Assembly: GCF_003646465.1 (NCBI RefSeq) | Contig: NZ_QZEX01000007.1 | Coordinates: forward strand, 251,945-315,944 | DNA from: Chachezhania antarctica | GTDB lineage: Bacteria; Pseudomonadota; Alphaproteobacteria; Rhodobacterales; Rhodobacteraceae | Direction of reading: 5' to 3' | DNA length: 64,000 nt | In this document: one piece after another, positions 25,842-35,394 of the stretch | How the letters are laid out: each line of letters begins with the position of its first letter | Position numbering within the stretch: the stretch's first letter is position 1 | The notes under the pieces: model-generated | What the model saw: only the letters and a program-made list of their open reading frames with translations | Databases searched by the model: none | What the model was told of the DNA's origin: nothing | Program-made: the position numbers and the translations under genes

Positions 25842-26723
25842 GTGACGAACCGCAAGCTCTACCTTGGCCCGCTGACCGACAACCGGCGCTGGGACAGTGT
25901 TGTCCTTCGGCCCGACGACGTGGTGGTCGTGTCCCCGCCCAAGAGCGGCACGACCTGGATGCAGACGATCATCGCCCTGCTGCTGTCCGGCGATGCCGGG
26001 GTCGAAACCGACCTTGCTAACAAGATGCCGTGGGTCGATATCCGCGTCCGGGACATGACCGACCTGTCCGAACGCCTTGAAGCTATGCACTGCCGCCGCA
26101 GCATGAAGACCCACACGCCGCTGGACGGGCTGCCCATCGACCGCCGGGCACAGTACATCTCCGTGTTCCGCCATCCGCTAGACGTGCATTTTTCGTTCCG
26201 CGAACATGTCCGGAACCTGGGCCTTCCGGTCTTCGATGCGTGGTATCCCCGGGACGATCCCGACGGCATCGCCTTCCGCCGCTTCCTCGACGGCGGGCCC
26301 GAAGGCTTCGACGGCGATCTTGCGCCCCTTGCCCATATCCTGCGGCATTTCGAGACCGCAAAAGCCCTGTCCGACCGGCCAAACGTGTCGCTGTTTCACT
26401 ATGCCGACATGAAGACGGACCTGCCCGGCACCTTCGCGCGTCTGTCCGACCTGCTGGGCGTGCCGCATTCGGCAAGCGTGATGGAGCAGCTTGTCCACGC
26501 CGCGAGCTTCGACAACATGAAAACGAACGCGGACCGCTATTCGCCCCTGGCCGATGGGGCCCCTTCAAAGCTGAAATCGGATTTCTTCCACAGCGGCAGC
26601 AGCGGGAAATGGCACGGCAATCTGACCGATGCAGAACTGGCGGCCTATGACGCGAAGATGGATCGCTTCCTGTCGCCGGATGACCGGGCGTGGCTGGAAC
26701 ATGGCGCAAGCCGAACCGGCTGA
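25842..26723 (+). CDS. Sulfotransferase domain protein
   Basis: PAPS-dependent sulfotransferase of the cytosolic type, 293 residues. The 5'-phosphosulfate loop is PPKSGTTWM (32-40), a catalytic His is likely His91 in MKTH, and the 3'-phosphate site is FRHPLDVHFS (109-118). The C-terminal FFHSGSSGKW resembles the RKGxxGDW motif. The start is a GTG at 25842, ten bases after caggaga. The acceptor is unknown. It stands alone, ended by a bidirectional terminator. Confidence 0.92.
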   Translation: MTNRKLYLGPLTDNRRWDSVVLRPDDVVVVSPPKSGTTWMQTIIALLLSGDAGVETDLANKMPWVDIRVRDMTDLSERLEAMHCRRSMKTHTPLDGLPIDRRAQYISVFRHPLDVHFSFREHVRNLGLPVFDAWYPRDDPDGIAFRRFLDGGPEGFDGDLAPLAHILRHFETAKALSDRPNVSLFHYADMKTDLPGTFARLSDLLGVPHSASVMEQLVHAASFDNMKTNADRYSPLADGAPSKLKSDFFHSGSSGKWHGNLTDAELAAYDAKMDRFLSPDDRAWLEHGASRTG

Positions 26724-26773
26724 GCGCTCCGGTTGGCCATCGCCCTGCCCGCATAGGCGCCAGCCACGAAAAA

Positions 26774-26797
26774 GCCCCCGCAGAACCCTGCGGGGGC
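26774..26797. terminator. Bidirectional rho-independent terminator
   Basis: Perfect 10-bp stem GCCCCCGCAG / CTGCGGGGGC with an AACC loop, flanked by A-rich sequence on the left and TTTT on the right. It serves both the rightward sulfotransferase gene and the leftward DAHP synthase gene. Confidence 0.85.
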
Positions 26798-26853
26798 CTT
26801 TTCATTCGAAACCGGGTCAGGCCGCGCGCACGGCCCGGGCCTGGACGTCCGTC

Positions 26854-28245
26854 TCAGAGAACGCCAGCCGACGAGCCTGTCGCATTCTGGCCTTCCGAAC
26901 GGCCGCGCAGTGCCGTCAGTTCCTCGGCCACAAGGAACGCCAATTCCAGCGATTGCGAAGCGTTCAGCCGCGGGTCGCAGGCGGTGTGGTAGCGGTCCGA
27001 CAGATCCGCGTCCGAAACCGCGTGCACGCCGCCCGTGCATTCGGTCACGTCCTGGCCGGTCATCTCGAAATGCACGCCGCCCGGGTTGGCCCCTTCCGCC
27101 GCGCAGACGGCGAAGAATTCCTGGACCTCGCGCAGCACCGCATCGAAGGGCCGGGTCTTGTAGCCCGACGACGACTTGATGGTGTTGCCATGCATCGGAT
27201 CGCAGACCCAGAGCACGTTGGCCCCTTCTTCCTGCACCGCGCGGATGAGCTTCGGCAGGTGGTCGCCCGCCTTGCCCGCGCCGAAGCGCGCGATCAGCGT
27301 CAGGCGGCCCGCTTCGTTTTCAGGGTTCAGCTTGGCCATCAGGACCTTCAGATCCTCCGGCGTCAGCGTCGGCCCGCATTTCAGGCCGATCGGGTTCAGA
27401 ACGCCGCTGGCGAATTCGACATGCGCGCCATCGGGCTGCCGGGTGCGGTCGCCGATCCAGATCAGGTGGCCCGAACCCGCAAGCCACTTGCCGGACGTGG
27501 AATCGAGCCGCGTCAGCGCCTCTTCATATTCCAGCAGCAGGCTTTCGTGGCTGGTGTAGAAATCCACCGTCGACAGCGTATGCGCGCTTTCGCGGGTCAC
27601 GCCCGCGGCCCGCATGAAATCGAGCGTGTCGGAAATCCGGTTCGCCATCTCGCGGAAGCGTTCCGCCTTTTCGCCTTCGGTGAAGCCCAGCGTCCAGCCA
27701 TGGACGCGGTTCACATCGGCATAGCCGCCCGACGAAAAGGCGCGGATCAGGTTCAGCGTTGCCGCGGCCTGAGTATAGGCCTGCAGCATGCGCTGCGGAT
27801 CGGGCACACGGCCTTCGGGCGTGAACGCCAGATCGTTGATGATGTCGCCGCGATAGGTCGGCAGTTCGACGCCGTCCACGGTTTCCGTCGGCGCGCTGCG
27901 CGGCTTGGCGAACTGGCCGGCCATGCGGCCCACCTTGATCACCGGAACCTTGGCGCCATAGGTCAGCACCATCGCCATCTGCAGCATGACCTTGAACGTG
28001 TCGCGGATGCCATCGGCCGAGAACTGGTCGAAGCTTTCGGCGCAATCGCCGCCCTGTAGCAGGAACGCCTCGCCCCGCGCGGCCGAGCCCAGAAGCTCTT
28101 TCAGCCTGCGTGCCTCGCCTGCAAAAACGAGCGGCGGATACTTGGCAAGCTGTGCCTCCGCTGCAGCCAGTGCCGCCGCGTCGGTATAATCCGGCATTTG
28201 CACCCGCGGTTTCGCGCGCCATCCGGTTTTCTGCCACTTGCCCAT
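26854..28245 (-). CDS. Class II 3-deoxy-7-phosphoheptulonate synthase
   Basis: First enzyme of the shikimate pathway, condensing PEP and erythrose-4-phosphate. It is the plant-type class II enzyme: 463 residues, beginning near [17 protein letters not shown], with [22 protein letters not shown] and [10 protein letters not shown]. The ATG at 28245 follows an excellent acggagga site and is preferred to a frame extension to 28356. It stands alone. No feedback-regulatory domain such as a fused chorismate mutase is seen. Confidence 0.95.
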   Translation of the reverse strand: MGKWQKTGWRAKPRVQMPDYTDAAALAAAEAQLAKYPPLVFAGEARRLKELLGSAARGEAFLLQGGDCAESFDQFSADGIRDTFKVMLQMAMVLTYGAKVPVIKVGRMAGQFAKPRSAPTETVDGVELPTYRGDIINDLAFTPEGRVPDPQRMLQAYTQAAATLNLIRAFSSGGYADVNRVHGWTLGFTEGEKAERFREMANRISDTLDFMRAAGVTRESAHTLSTVDFYTSHESLLLEYEEALTRLDSTSGKWLAGSGHLIWIGDRTRQPDGAHVEFASGVLNPIGLKCGPTLTPEDLKVLMAKLNPENEAGRLTLIARFGAGKAGDHLPKLIRAVQEEGANVLWVCDPMHGNTIKSSSGYKTRPFDAVLREVQEFFAVCAAEGANPGGVHFEMTGQDVTECTGGVHAVSDADLSDRYHTACDPRLNASQSLELAFLVAEELTALRGRSEGQNATGSSAGVL

Positions 28246-28426
28246 TTCATGTCCTCCGTACGAAAGCGGCGTGAGGCGGTCTCTATAACGGCCCTGCGAC
28301 GAAGTGGCCATAGGTTTTGACCCCATTCCATGACGCCGTGCGGGGCTGGGCGACAATGCACCTTCCGTCCCTACCGGAACGCGCTGTGCAGTTGCGAATG
28401 CATGTCATTATAAACTGTTGAAAACA

Positions 28427-28454
28427 ATTGACTTTACCCGACATCTTCCATAAT
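28427..28454 (+). promoter_or_regulatory. Candidate promoter for mntP
   Basis: -35 TTGACT (28427-28432), 16-base spacer, -10 CATAAT (28449-28454): five of six consensus bases in each box. It would give a leader of about 50 nt before the ATG at 28513. No manganese riboswitch-like leader fits in that length. Confidence 0.6.
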
Positions 28455-28512
28455 TGCGCGGCTCTGCGGGTGGAACTCATGCATCGCGCGGATCTGCCGA
28501 AGGGACGGCCCC

Positions 28513-29076
28513 ATGACTGCACTCTCTATCGGCATTCTTGCCATCACCATGTCTATCGACGCCTTCATCGCCGCGCTGGGAACAGGTGCAAGCGCAGTCC
28601 GGCCCAGCCTTGCACGGGCCCTGAAAGCCGGCCTTGTCTTCGGCCTGATCGAAGCGGTGACACCCCTGATCGGCTGGGCGGCGGGCGTGGCGGCCGGCCC
28701 CTACGTTGCGCGGGTCGATCACTGGATCGCCTTTGCCCTGCTTGCGGCCGTCGGGCTGCGCATGATCCTTCAGGCGACACGGCCGGACGACGGCAGGCCC
28801 GCACGCCCGTCCGCATCGCTCTGGACAACCATCGTCATCGCTTTCGGCACTTCCATCGACGCGATGATCGTCGGCGTCTCACTGGCCTTCATCGACGCGA
28901 ACATCTTCGTCGTCGCCGGCGCGATCGGAGTGTCGACCATGATCCTCAGTTCGACCGGCATCCTTGCCGGCCGCTATCTTGGCCACCGTTTCGGGCGCGT
29001 GGCCGAAGCGATTGGCGGCGGCGCACTGATCCTGCTGGGGGCAAGCATCCTTGCAAGCCATCTTGCGGCCGGCTGA
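28513..29076 (+). CDS. mntP: Manganese efflux pump MntP
   Basis: Inner-membrane Mn(II) exporter of 187 residues with six hydrophobic segments. The two-fold repeated motif is visible as MSIDAFIAALGTG (about 13-25) and TSIDAMIVGVSLA (about 113-125), with the membrane Asp residues expected for metal transport. An aaggga site precedes the ATG. It has its own promoter. In enteric bacteria mntP is induced by manganese; regulation here is not evident. Confidence 0.92.
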   Translation: MTALSIGILAITMSIDAFIAALGTGASAVRPSLARALKAGLVFGLIEAVTPLIGWAAGVAAGPYVARVDHWIAFALLAAVGLRMILQATRPDDGRPARPSASLWTTIVIAFGTSIDAMIVGVSLAFIDANIFVVAGAIGVSTMILSSTGILAGRYLGHRFGRVAEAIGGGALILLGASILASHLAAG

Positions 29077-29243
29077 GCCTGCGAAGCGTTTGCTGTCCCC
29101 GGTTGTCGTGGACCATTTTCGCCACCGCATGTCGCATCCCGACCCTGACCTGCCTTGTCCGGCTATTGACCTTGCCCGAAAGCTCTGACCATGCTGCGCG
29201 TCATCTGCGCAGACAGCCAGTCATTAACACGAAAAACAACCTC

Positions 29244-30257
29244 ATGAGACAAAACCGTTCACCCTTCGAGGCAGAACAGGGCGAGCTTCGCACAAAGCGC
29301 GTGGTCTTCGTTCTGCTCAAAGGGTTCAGCCTGTTGTCTTTCGCCTCTGCGGTCGAATGCCTGCGCATCGCCAACAGGATGTCCAAGGAACAGCTGTACG
29401 ACTGGAGCCTGATCGGCGAAGGCGGCGACGTGGTACAATGTTCCGCGGGAACCGCCTTTCACCTCGACGACGACCTGTGCGCCCTGTCGCGCGACGACAC
29501 CGTGCTGGTCTGCGGCGGGCTGGACATACAGGACGCGACGACGAAACCGTTGATGAACTGGCTGAGGCGCGAGGCGCGCAAGGGGCTGGTGGTGGGCGGC
29601 CTGTGCACCGCGGCCTACACGCTGGCCCGCGCAGGCCTGCTGGACGGCAAACGGGCAACCATTCACTGGGAGAACCAGGACAGCTTCGTCGAGGAATTCG
29701 AGGACGTCCGCCTGACCAAGTCGGTCTTCGTGGTCGACGGCAACCGGCTCAGCACCGCGGGCGGCACGTCGTCGATCGACCTGATGCTGAAGATCATCGC
29801 CGACGATCATGGCGAGGAACTGGCCAGCGCGGTCGCCGACCAGATGATCTACTCCTCGATCCGCACCGATCAGGACACGCAGCGGCTGTCGGTGCCCACC
29901 CGTATCGGTGTGCGGCATCCGAAACTGTCTCTGGTGATCCAGATGATGGAAGCCAATATTGAGGAACCGGTCAGCCCGGCGCTGCTGGCCTCCGAAGTCG
30001 GCATGTCCACCCGCCAGCTGGAGCGTCTGTTCCGCCGCTACCTGAACCGCTCACCCAAGCGGTATTACATGGAACTGCGCCTGCAGAAGGCCCGCAACCT
30101 GTTGATGCAGACCGACATGAGCGTGATCAACGTGGCCCTGGCCTGCGGCTTCGCCTCGCCCTCGCATTTCTCGAAATGCTACCGCGCGCACTACCAGACG
30201 ACGCCCTACCGCGAACGCGGCGCCCGGGGCACCAACGGCGCAAGGTTGTCGGTCTAG
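29244..30257 (+). CDS. GlxA family AraC-type transcriptional regulator
   Basis: Regulator of 337 residues. The N-terminal DJ-1/PfpI-like domain (about 15-190, with VLVCGGLDI and VVGGLCTAAYTLARAG) is followed by an AraC helix-turn-helix pair (about 235-330, with VGMSTRQLERLFRRYL and ACGFASPSHFSKCYR). GlxA-type regulators such as GbdR and CdhR control breakdown of quaternary amines and amino acids. The frame is open far upstream through mntP, but homology starts at the ATG at 29244, which has a poor ribosome site. A dispersed repeat follows the stop. Confidence 0.92.
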   Translation: MRQNRSPFEAEQGELRTKRVVFVLLKGFSLLSFASAVECLRIANRMSKEQLYDWSLIGEGGDVVQCSAGTAFHLDDDLCALSRDDTVLVCGGLDIQDATTKPLMNWLRREARKGLVVGGLCTAAYTLARAGLLDGKRATIHWENQDSFVEEFEDVRLTKSVFVVDGNRLSTAGGTSSIDLMLKIIADDHGEELASAVADQMIYSSIRTDQDTQRLSVPTRIGVRHPKLSLVIQMMEANIEEPVSPALLASEVGMSTRQLERLFRRYLNRSPKRYYMELRLQKARNLLMQTDMSVINVALACGFASPSHFSKCYRAHYQTTPYRERGARGTNGARLSV

Positions 30258-30291
30258 GGTTCCCGTCGCCGTCGCGGCCCTCCCCGTCGAA

Positions 30292-30403
30292 GGGGGCTCT
30301 GCCCCCGCCCGAGCCTGCGGCTCGGACTCCCCCGGAGTATTTCGGAAGAGAAGAAGGGCTCAGACGCGCCCCGGCTTCTTCTCTTCCCCGCCGGAGGCGG
30401 CAC
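30292..30403. repeat. Dispersed intergenic repeat, copy 3
   Basis: Contains the GGGGGCTCTGCCCCCG hairpin, the box CTCCCCCGGAGTATTTCG, and a perfect 12-bp inverted repeat GAAGAGAAGAAG (30345-30356) / CTTCTTCTCTTC (30375-30386), then CCGCCGGAGGCGG. It lies between the convergent GlxA and sugar dehydrogenase genes and may act as a terminator for either. Confidence 0.75.
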
Positions 30404-30444
30404 CACGGTTTCGCGTCGATCACGGCTGAAATGCCGGGATGCGG

Positions 30445-31539
30445 TCAGCCCGGGATCATGCGGTAGACGGCGCCCTCGCCTACGGACAGGAACCAGATCG
30501 CCCCGTCCGGCGCCTCGACGATGTCGCGTACGCGTCCCGTCGCACCTGCCTCGATCTGTTCGGCTTCGTGCATGGAGCCCGCCTCAAGCCGCGCGATGTA
30601 GTCGAATTTCAACGAGCCCACGAAGCCATCCCCGCGCCATTCCGGCCAGAGCTTGCCGGAATAGATCATCATCCCCGACGGCGCCATGGACGGATCCCAG
30701 TAGAAGGCCGGCTGTTCCATACCCGGTTTCGACGTACCTTCGCCGATCTTCTGGCCGGAGTAATGCGTGCCGTAGGAGATGACCGGCCAGCCGTAATTCG
30801 CGCCCTTGCGGATCCGGTTGACCTCGTCCCCGCCCTTGGCACCATGTTCGGCCACCCACAGCCGGCCCTGCAGATCAAGGGCCGCGCCTTGCGGGTTGCG
30901 GTGGCCGTAGCTCCAGATCTCGGGCTGGATGCCCTGCTGCCCTGTGAACGGGTTGTCCGCTGGGACGGAGCCGTCGCGGTTGATGCGGATCACGGTGCCG
31001 TTGTGGTTCGACCGGTCCTGCGCCGAGGGCCTGTCGCCCCGCTCGCCGATGGTGACGAACAGCGTACCGTCCCGCGCCTCGACAACGCGGGAGCCGAAGT
31101 GGCGCGTGGTCCGGCCGACGGGCGCGGCCTCGAACAGGGTGCGAACGTCGTCCAGCCGCTGACCGTCAGGGCTGAGCCGCGCGACGGCAAGCGCCGTACC
31201 CGCCCCTTGGGGCTGTGGCTTGGAATAGGTCAGGAAGATTTCGCGCGTCCTGTCAAAATCCCGCGGAATCGCGATATCGAGCAGACCGCCCTGCCCGCTG
31301 GCTTTCACCCGCGGCACGCCACGCACCTTCCGGGCCTCGCCCCCCTTCACATACAGCAGATCGCCGCCGCGCTCGGTCACGAGGTAGGTGCCATCGGGCA
31401 GAATGCCGATGGCCCAGGGCGCATCGAGCCCCGTCAGAACCGGATCGATCCGCACCTCTCCGGCCGAGACGGAAACCGTTTCCGCCAAAGCGGGCCACGC
31501 CGCAAACGTGACAAGAATGGCAATCAGGGTCGCACGCAT
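30445..31539 (-). CDS. PQQ-dependent aldose/sorbosone dehydrogenase family protein
   Basis: Periplasmic beta-propeller oxidoreductase of 364 residues. The signal peptide spans about 1-19 (ends AAWPALA). Family landmarks are LDAPWAIGILPDG, HFGSRVVEARDG, SYGHRNPQGAALD and WVAEHGAKGGDEVN. Relatives such as E. coli YliI oxidise aldose sugars with soluble PQQ. No pqq genes are in this window, so the cofactor must come from elsewhere. Its stop is convergent with the GlxA gene. Confidence 0.9.
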   Translation of the reverse strand: MRATLIAILVTFAAWPALAETVSVSAGEVRIDPVLTGLDAPWAIGILPDGTYLVTERGGDLLYVKGGEARKVRGVPRVKASGQGGLLDIAIPRDFDRTREIFLTYSKPQPQGAGTALAVARLSPDGQRLDDVRTLFEAAPVGRTTRHFGSRVVEARDGTLFVTIGERGDRPSAQDRSNHNGTVIRINRDGSVPADNPFTGQQGIQPEIWSYGHRNPQGAALDLQGRLWVAEHGAKGGDEVNRIRKGANYGWPVISYGTHYSGQKIGEGTSKPGMEQPAFYWDPSMAPSGMMIYSGKLWPEWRGDGFVGSLKFDYIARLEAGSMHEAEQIEAGATGRVRDIVEAPDGAIWFLSVGEGAVYRMIPG

Positions 31540-31629
31540 GTCGCAAGCCTCTTCGTTTTTCGGCGCTTTGCTTTCATGTAGTGCGCATGCCGCCGCGTGC
31601 CCGGGCGGTCATGCAAATGTGACCGTCGT

Positions 31630-32121
31630 CTAGAAAATGTCGGGCTTGGCGACCATCACCCACGACAGAACCAGCAGTCCCGCGAACCCGCCGCAGCCAA
31701 GGATCACCCAGATGCGGAACAGGATGCGGTAGCTCCGGTCCAGGGAGGCGCCCGTGTCCCGCGCCACGCGGGCCATGTCCCGCAGATGGACCTGGATGAA
31801 TACCATCGGCAGCCAGTGCACGACGACAAAGGCAAAGATGCCAAGCGCCACCGTCACCCATGACCCGATCAGCGGCACACCCGCCAGACGGGCAAGCGCG
31901 ATACCGGACAGCAGTTGCAGCGCCATCGCCGGAGCGGTCAGAAAGGCATCGGCCCGCACCGCCACCGAGGTCACATGCGCCATCATGGATGGGTCGGCGG
32001 TCACATGGGTCCAGAACATGAACAAACCGATGGTCGCCGCTGTGCCGAACAGCACGACCATTCCAACCAGATGGACGAACAACAGTATGTTTTCCAACAT
32101 CAAAATCTGTAACATTTCCAT
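31630..32121 (-). CDS. DUF2269 family integral membrane protein
   Basis: Small membrane protein of about 163 residues with four hydrophobic helices. The first has the family-like LLFVHLVGMVVLFGTAA with a His-containing face. Function is unknown; DUF2269 proteins are predicted integral membrane proteins. The start is uncertain: ATG 32121, 32115 and 32100 are in frame, and none has a good ribosome site. The frame continues to 32196 with a polar, unlikely extension. Confidence 0.8.
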   Translation of the reverse strand: MEMLQILMLENILLFVHLVGMVVLFGTAATIGLFMFWTHVTADPSMMAHVTSVAVRADAFLTAPAMALQLLSGIALARLAGVPLIGSWVTVALGIFAFVVVHWLPMVFIQVHLRDMARVARDTGASLDRSYRILFRIWVILGCGGFAGLLVLSWVMVAKPDIF

Positions 32122-32343
32122 TAGGGGGTCAGGGCGCACAATCCATTTCCCGCCATCGAAATACAACCCCGCGCGCGAAATCTTTTTCCATGGCAACTAA
32201 CGCAAGGGAAACCCTGCCCAAATAGCGCACAGGCGCCCAATTCTCGCCCATTCCCCCTTGCGCACTGCGCTGCGGCATGACTGAAATGTAACGAACTGGA
32301 AAAGCTGCCGGGATGCAGCGACGCGCGCAACGAGGGGCAAGGC

Positions 32344-33144
32344 GTGACGCCGACACAGACCGACATGATCGTCGTCGACGATGTGCACAAGCATTTCGGC
32401 GGCTTCCACGCCGTGGACGGCGCATCTCTGACCATTGCGAAGGGCTCGATCACCGGGCTGATCGGCCCGAACGGCGCCGGCAAGACGACGCTGTTCAATG
32501 TCATCGCGGGCGTGCTGGGGCCGACATCCGGCACCGTCACGATGGATGGCGAGGATATCACCGGCCTGCCCCCGCATGACCTGTTCGCCAAGGGCCTGCT
32601 GCGCACCTTCCAGATAGCCCATGAATTTTCGTCCATGACCTGCCGCGAAAACCTGATGATGGTCCCCGGCGGCCAATCGGGCGAGACTCTGTGGAACACG
32701 TGGTTCGGCCGCCGCCGCATCGCCGACGAGGAACGCGCGCTGCGCGCCCGCGCCGACGAGGTACTCGAATTCCTCACGATCTCGCACCTGGCCGACAACA
32801 AGGCGGGCGAGATCTCGGGCGGGCAGAAGAAGCTGCTGGAGCTAGGGCGCACCATGATGGTCGACGCCAAGATCGTCTTCCTGGACGAGGTCGGCGCCGG
32901 CGTGAACCGGACGCTGCTGAACACGATCGGCGACGCGATCATCCGGCTGAACAAGGAACGCGGCTACACCTTCGTCGTCATCGAACACGACATGGATTTC
33001 ATCGGCCGCCTGTGCGACCCGGTGATCTGCATGGCCGAAGGCCGCGTGCTGGCCGAGGGCACGCTGGACGAGATCAAGGTCAACGAACAGGTGATCGAGG
33101 CCTACCTGGGCACCGGCCTGAAGAACAAGGCAGCGGCCGGATGA
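32344..33144 (+). CDS. Liv-type ABC transporter ATP-binding protein (LivG-like, second system)
   Basis: ATPase subunit of 266 residues. Walker A GPNGAGKTT is at 41-49, the signature is ISGGQKKL, and Walker B reads FLDEVGAG instead of the usual DEPTAG. The start is a GTG at 32344 after gagggg. It is the first gene of a second Liv-type importer (G-F-H-M order). No substrate-binding protein gene accompanies it. Confidence 0.93.
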   Translation: MTPTQTDMIVVDDVHKHFGGFHAVDGASLTIAKGSITGLIGPNGAGKTTLFNVIAGVLGPTSGTVTMDGEDITGLPPHDLFAKGLLRTFQIAHEFSSMTCRENLMMVPGGQSGETLWNTWFGRRRIADEERALRARADEVLEFLTISHLADNKAGEISGGQKKLLELGRTMMVDAKIVFLDEVGAGVNRTLLNTIGDAIIRLNKERGYTFVVIEHDMDFIGRLCDPVICMAEGRVLAEGTLDEIKVNEQVIEAYLGTGLKNKAAAG

Positions 33145-33177
33145 ACGGGATCGCACGCGCCGGTACCATGAGTATCT

Positions 33178-33320
33178 TCGAAGAGAAGAAGCCCGCGGTC
33201 GCTTCAAGTGCGGCGACCGGCCGTTCAGAGCCCCGGCCGCGAATCCTCCCGGTTTTCTTCTTTCCACAAATACTCCGGGGGGAACGGCCCGCAGGGACGT
33301 GGGGGGCAGCGCCCCCCTGC
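33178..33320. repeat. Dispersed intergenic repeat, copy 4, inside an operon
   Basis: The modules are in inverted order relative to copy 1: GAAGAGAAGAAG, then TTTTCTTCTTT, AAATACTCCGGGGGG and GGGGGGCAGCGCCCCCC. The copy fills most of the 217-bp gap between the livG-like and livF-like genes of one transporter, where such a gap is unusual. Confidence 0.75.
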
Positions 33321-33361
33321 CCGGTCGTTGCCCTTGGAACGGCAGCATGGGGGCACCCGAC

Positions 33362-34183
33362 ATGAGCGATCCCTACGGCGACCGCGGCAACAAGGACCGC
33401 TCGATCACCAAGGACAGCGGGGCCGAGCTGAAGCCCGGCGCATATTCCGGCACGCCCCATGAAGGCGCGGCGGGTGAGCCCTTCCTGATCGGCGACGCGA
33501 TGACGGGCGGATACGGTGCGGGACCCGACATCCTGCACAATTGTACCGTGGCCGTGGAAAAGGGCGAGATCGCAGTGATCGTTGGCCCGAACGGCGCGGG
33601 GAAGTCGACGGCGATGAAAGCCGTGTTCGGCATGCTCGACCTGCATGGCGGCGACGTGCGGCTGGGCGGCACCAGCATCGCGCATCTGACGCCGCAGGCC
33701 CGCGTGTCCGAAGGCATGGCCTTCGTGCCGCAGACCCAGAACATCTTCACCACCATGAGTGTCGAGGAAAACCTTGAAATGGGCGCCTTTATCCGGCGCG
33801 ACGATTTCCGGGACACGATGGCGCAGGTCTATGACCTGTTCCCGATCCTGAAGGAAAAGCGGCGCCAGAAGGCGGGCGAATTGTCCGGCGGGCAGCGTCA
33901 GCAGGTGGCCGTGGGCCGCGCGCTGATGACCCAGCCCAAGGTGCTGATGCTGGACGAACCCACCGCCGGGGTCAGCCCCATCGTGATGGACGAACTTTTC
34001 GACCGCATCATCGAGGTCGCCCGCACCGGCATCCCGATCCTGATGGTCGAACAGAACGCGCGACAGGCGCTCGAAATCGCCGACAAGGGATATGTCCTTG
34101 TGCAGGGCGCAAATGCGTTTTCCGGAACGGGAAAGGAACTGCTCGCCGATCCCGAAGTGCGCAAGAGCTTCCTGGGGGGATAG
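33362..34183 (+). CDS. Liv-type ABC transporter ATP-binding protein (LivF-like, second system)
   Basis: ATPase of 273 residues. Walker A GPNGAGKST is at about 75-83, the signature is LSGGQRQQ, and Walker B is LMLDEPTAG. It carries about 40 extra N-terminal residues (polar, with SDPYGDRGNKDRS) before the ATPase core, compared with ordinary LivF. The ATG at 33362 follows a gggggc site. It is separated from its LivG partner by a dispersed repeat and from livH by a 200-bp gap. Confidence 0.92.
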   Translation: MSDPYGDRGNKDRSITKDSGAELKPGAYSGTPHEGAAGEPFLIGDAMTGGYGAGPDILHNCTVAVEKGEIAVIVGPNGAGKSTAMKAVFGMLDLHGGDVRLGGTSIAHLTPQARVSEGMAFVPQTQNIFTTMSVEENLEMGAFIRRDDFRDTMAQVYDLFPILKEKRRQKAGELSGGQRQQVAVGRALMTQPKVLMLDEPTAGVSPIVMDELFDRIIEVARTGIPILMVEQNARQALEIADKGYVLVQGANAFSGTGKELLADPEVRKSFLGG

Positions 34184-34210
34184 GGAATGCATCTCAATTC
34201 CTCCGATATG

Positions 34211-34223
34211 CCAATTCAATTGG
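34211..34223. promoter_or_regulatory. Short dyad between livF-like and livH-like genes
   Basis: CCAATT-C-AATTGG, perfect 6-bp arms with a one-base spacer, in an AT-rich stretch. Possible operator. No regulator can be assigned. Confidence 0.3.
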
Positions 34224-34299
34224 GAAAGTCATTTTTCCGAACTGCTTCGCGCCGGGAAATGGCGAGGCTGGAACCGGGCTCACCCGGAAGGCCCGGGAT

Positions 34300-34316
34300 C
34301 GGTAATTGCATTACCG
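34300..34316. promoter_or_regulatory. Dyad CGGTAAT-TGC-ATTACCG upstream of the livH-like gene
   Basis: Perfect 7-bp arms with a three-base spacer, 68 bp before the livH-like start. It resembles an operator for a dimeric regulator more than a terminator, since no U-run follows. It suggests that the permease genes have separate control from the ATPase genes. Confidence 0.4.
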
Positions 34317-34383
34317 TCGCCAAGGGGTCGCGGGCCAAACTCTGGCCCTCGCCCTCCACGCTGCAATTCTTCAAGGAGACGCC

Positions 34384-35394
34384 ATGGACGTCCTGAACGC
34401 GCTGGTCGCCTTCAGCAATTTCGTGCTGGTTCCCGGCATCGCCTATGGCAGCCAGCTGGCGCTCGGCGCGCTGGGGGTGACGCTTGTCTACGGGATCCTG
34501 CGGTTTTCCAATTTCGCCCATGGCGACACGATGGCCTTCGGGACCATGGTCGTGGTGCTGGTCACATGGGCCTTCCAGGGCGCCGGCATCTCGATCGACC
34601 CGCTGCCTACAGCACTTCTGGCGATCCCGTTCGGCATCCTCGTGACCATCGCGATGCTGCTGGGGACCGACCGTGTCGTCTATCGCTTCTACCGGGCGCA
34701 GAAGGTGAAACCGGTGATCCTCGTGATCGTGTCGATGGGCGTGATGTTCATCATGAACGGCATCGTCCGCCTGATCATCGGCCCCGGCGACCAGCGCTTT
34801 TCCGACGGGGAGCGCTTCATCATGAGCGCGCGCACCTTCAAGGAGATGACGGGGCTCGACGAAGGTCTGGCGATCAAGACGACGCAGGGCATCACCGTGA
34901 TCACGGCGATCATCGTGGTGCTGCTGCTGTTCTGGTTCCTGGGCCGCACCCGCACCGGCAAGTCAATGCGCGCCTATTCCGACAACGAGGATCTGGCGCT
35001 GCTGTCCGGCATCAACCCTGAACGGGTGGTCATGGTCACATGGATTATCGTGGCCGCGCTGGCGACGATTGCCGGCACTCTCTATGGTCTCGACAAGAGC
35101 TTCAAGCCCTTCGTCTACTTCCAGCTTCTGCTGCCAATCTTCGCCTCGGCCATCGTCGGCGGGCTGGGAAGCCCGCTGGGCGCCATCGCGGGCGGCTACC
35201 TGATCGCCTTCGCCGAGGTGACGATCACCTATCCGTTGAAGAAGGTTCTGGGCTACCTTCTGCCCGAAACCCTGGCGCCCGACGGGCTGGTCCAGTTGCT
35301 GAGCACGGACTACAAGTTCGCCGTGTCCTTCGTGATCCTTCTGATCGTGCTGCTGTTCAAGCCCACGGGCCTGTTTGACGGGAGGGCGCATTGA
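34384..35394 (+). CDS. Liv-type ABC transporter permease (LivH-like, second system)
   Basis: Inner-membrane permease of 336 residues with about eight hydrophobic segments. Landmarks are LRFSNFAHGDTMAFG near residue 40 and IVGGLGSPLGAIAGGYL in the C-terminal half. The ATG at 34384 follows aaggaga; the frame extends upstream without homology. Its stop overlaps the livM-like start (TGATG). Confidence 0.94.
   Translation: MDVLNALVAFSNFVLVPGIAYGSQLALGALGVTLVYGILRFSNFAHGDTMAFGTMVVVLVTWAFQGAGISIDPLPTALLAIPFGILVTIAMLLGTDRVVYRFYRAQKVKPVILVIVSMGVMFIMNGIVRLIIGPGDQRFSDGERFIMSARTFKEMTGLDEGLAIKTTQGITVITAIIVVLLLFWFLGRTRTGKSMRAYSDNEDLALLSGINPERVVMVTWIIVAALATIAGTLYGLDKSFKPFVYFQLLLPIFASAIVGGLGSPLGAIAGGYLIAFAEVTITYPLKKVLGYLLPETLAPDGLVQLLSTDYKFAVSFVILLIVLLFKPTGLFDGRAH

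Noticed and set aside
28428-30257. A long frame that would fuse sequence overlapping mntP to the GlxA-type regulator
   Set aside because: The first 270 codons read mntP in the wrong frame and match no family. Homology to GlxA begins at the ATG at 29244, so this is chance read-through, not a fusion gene.
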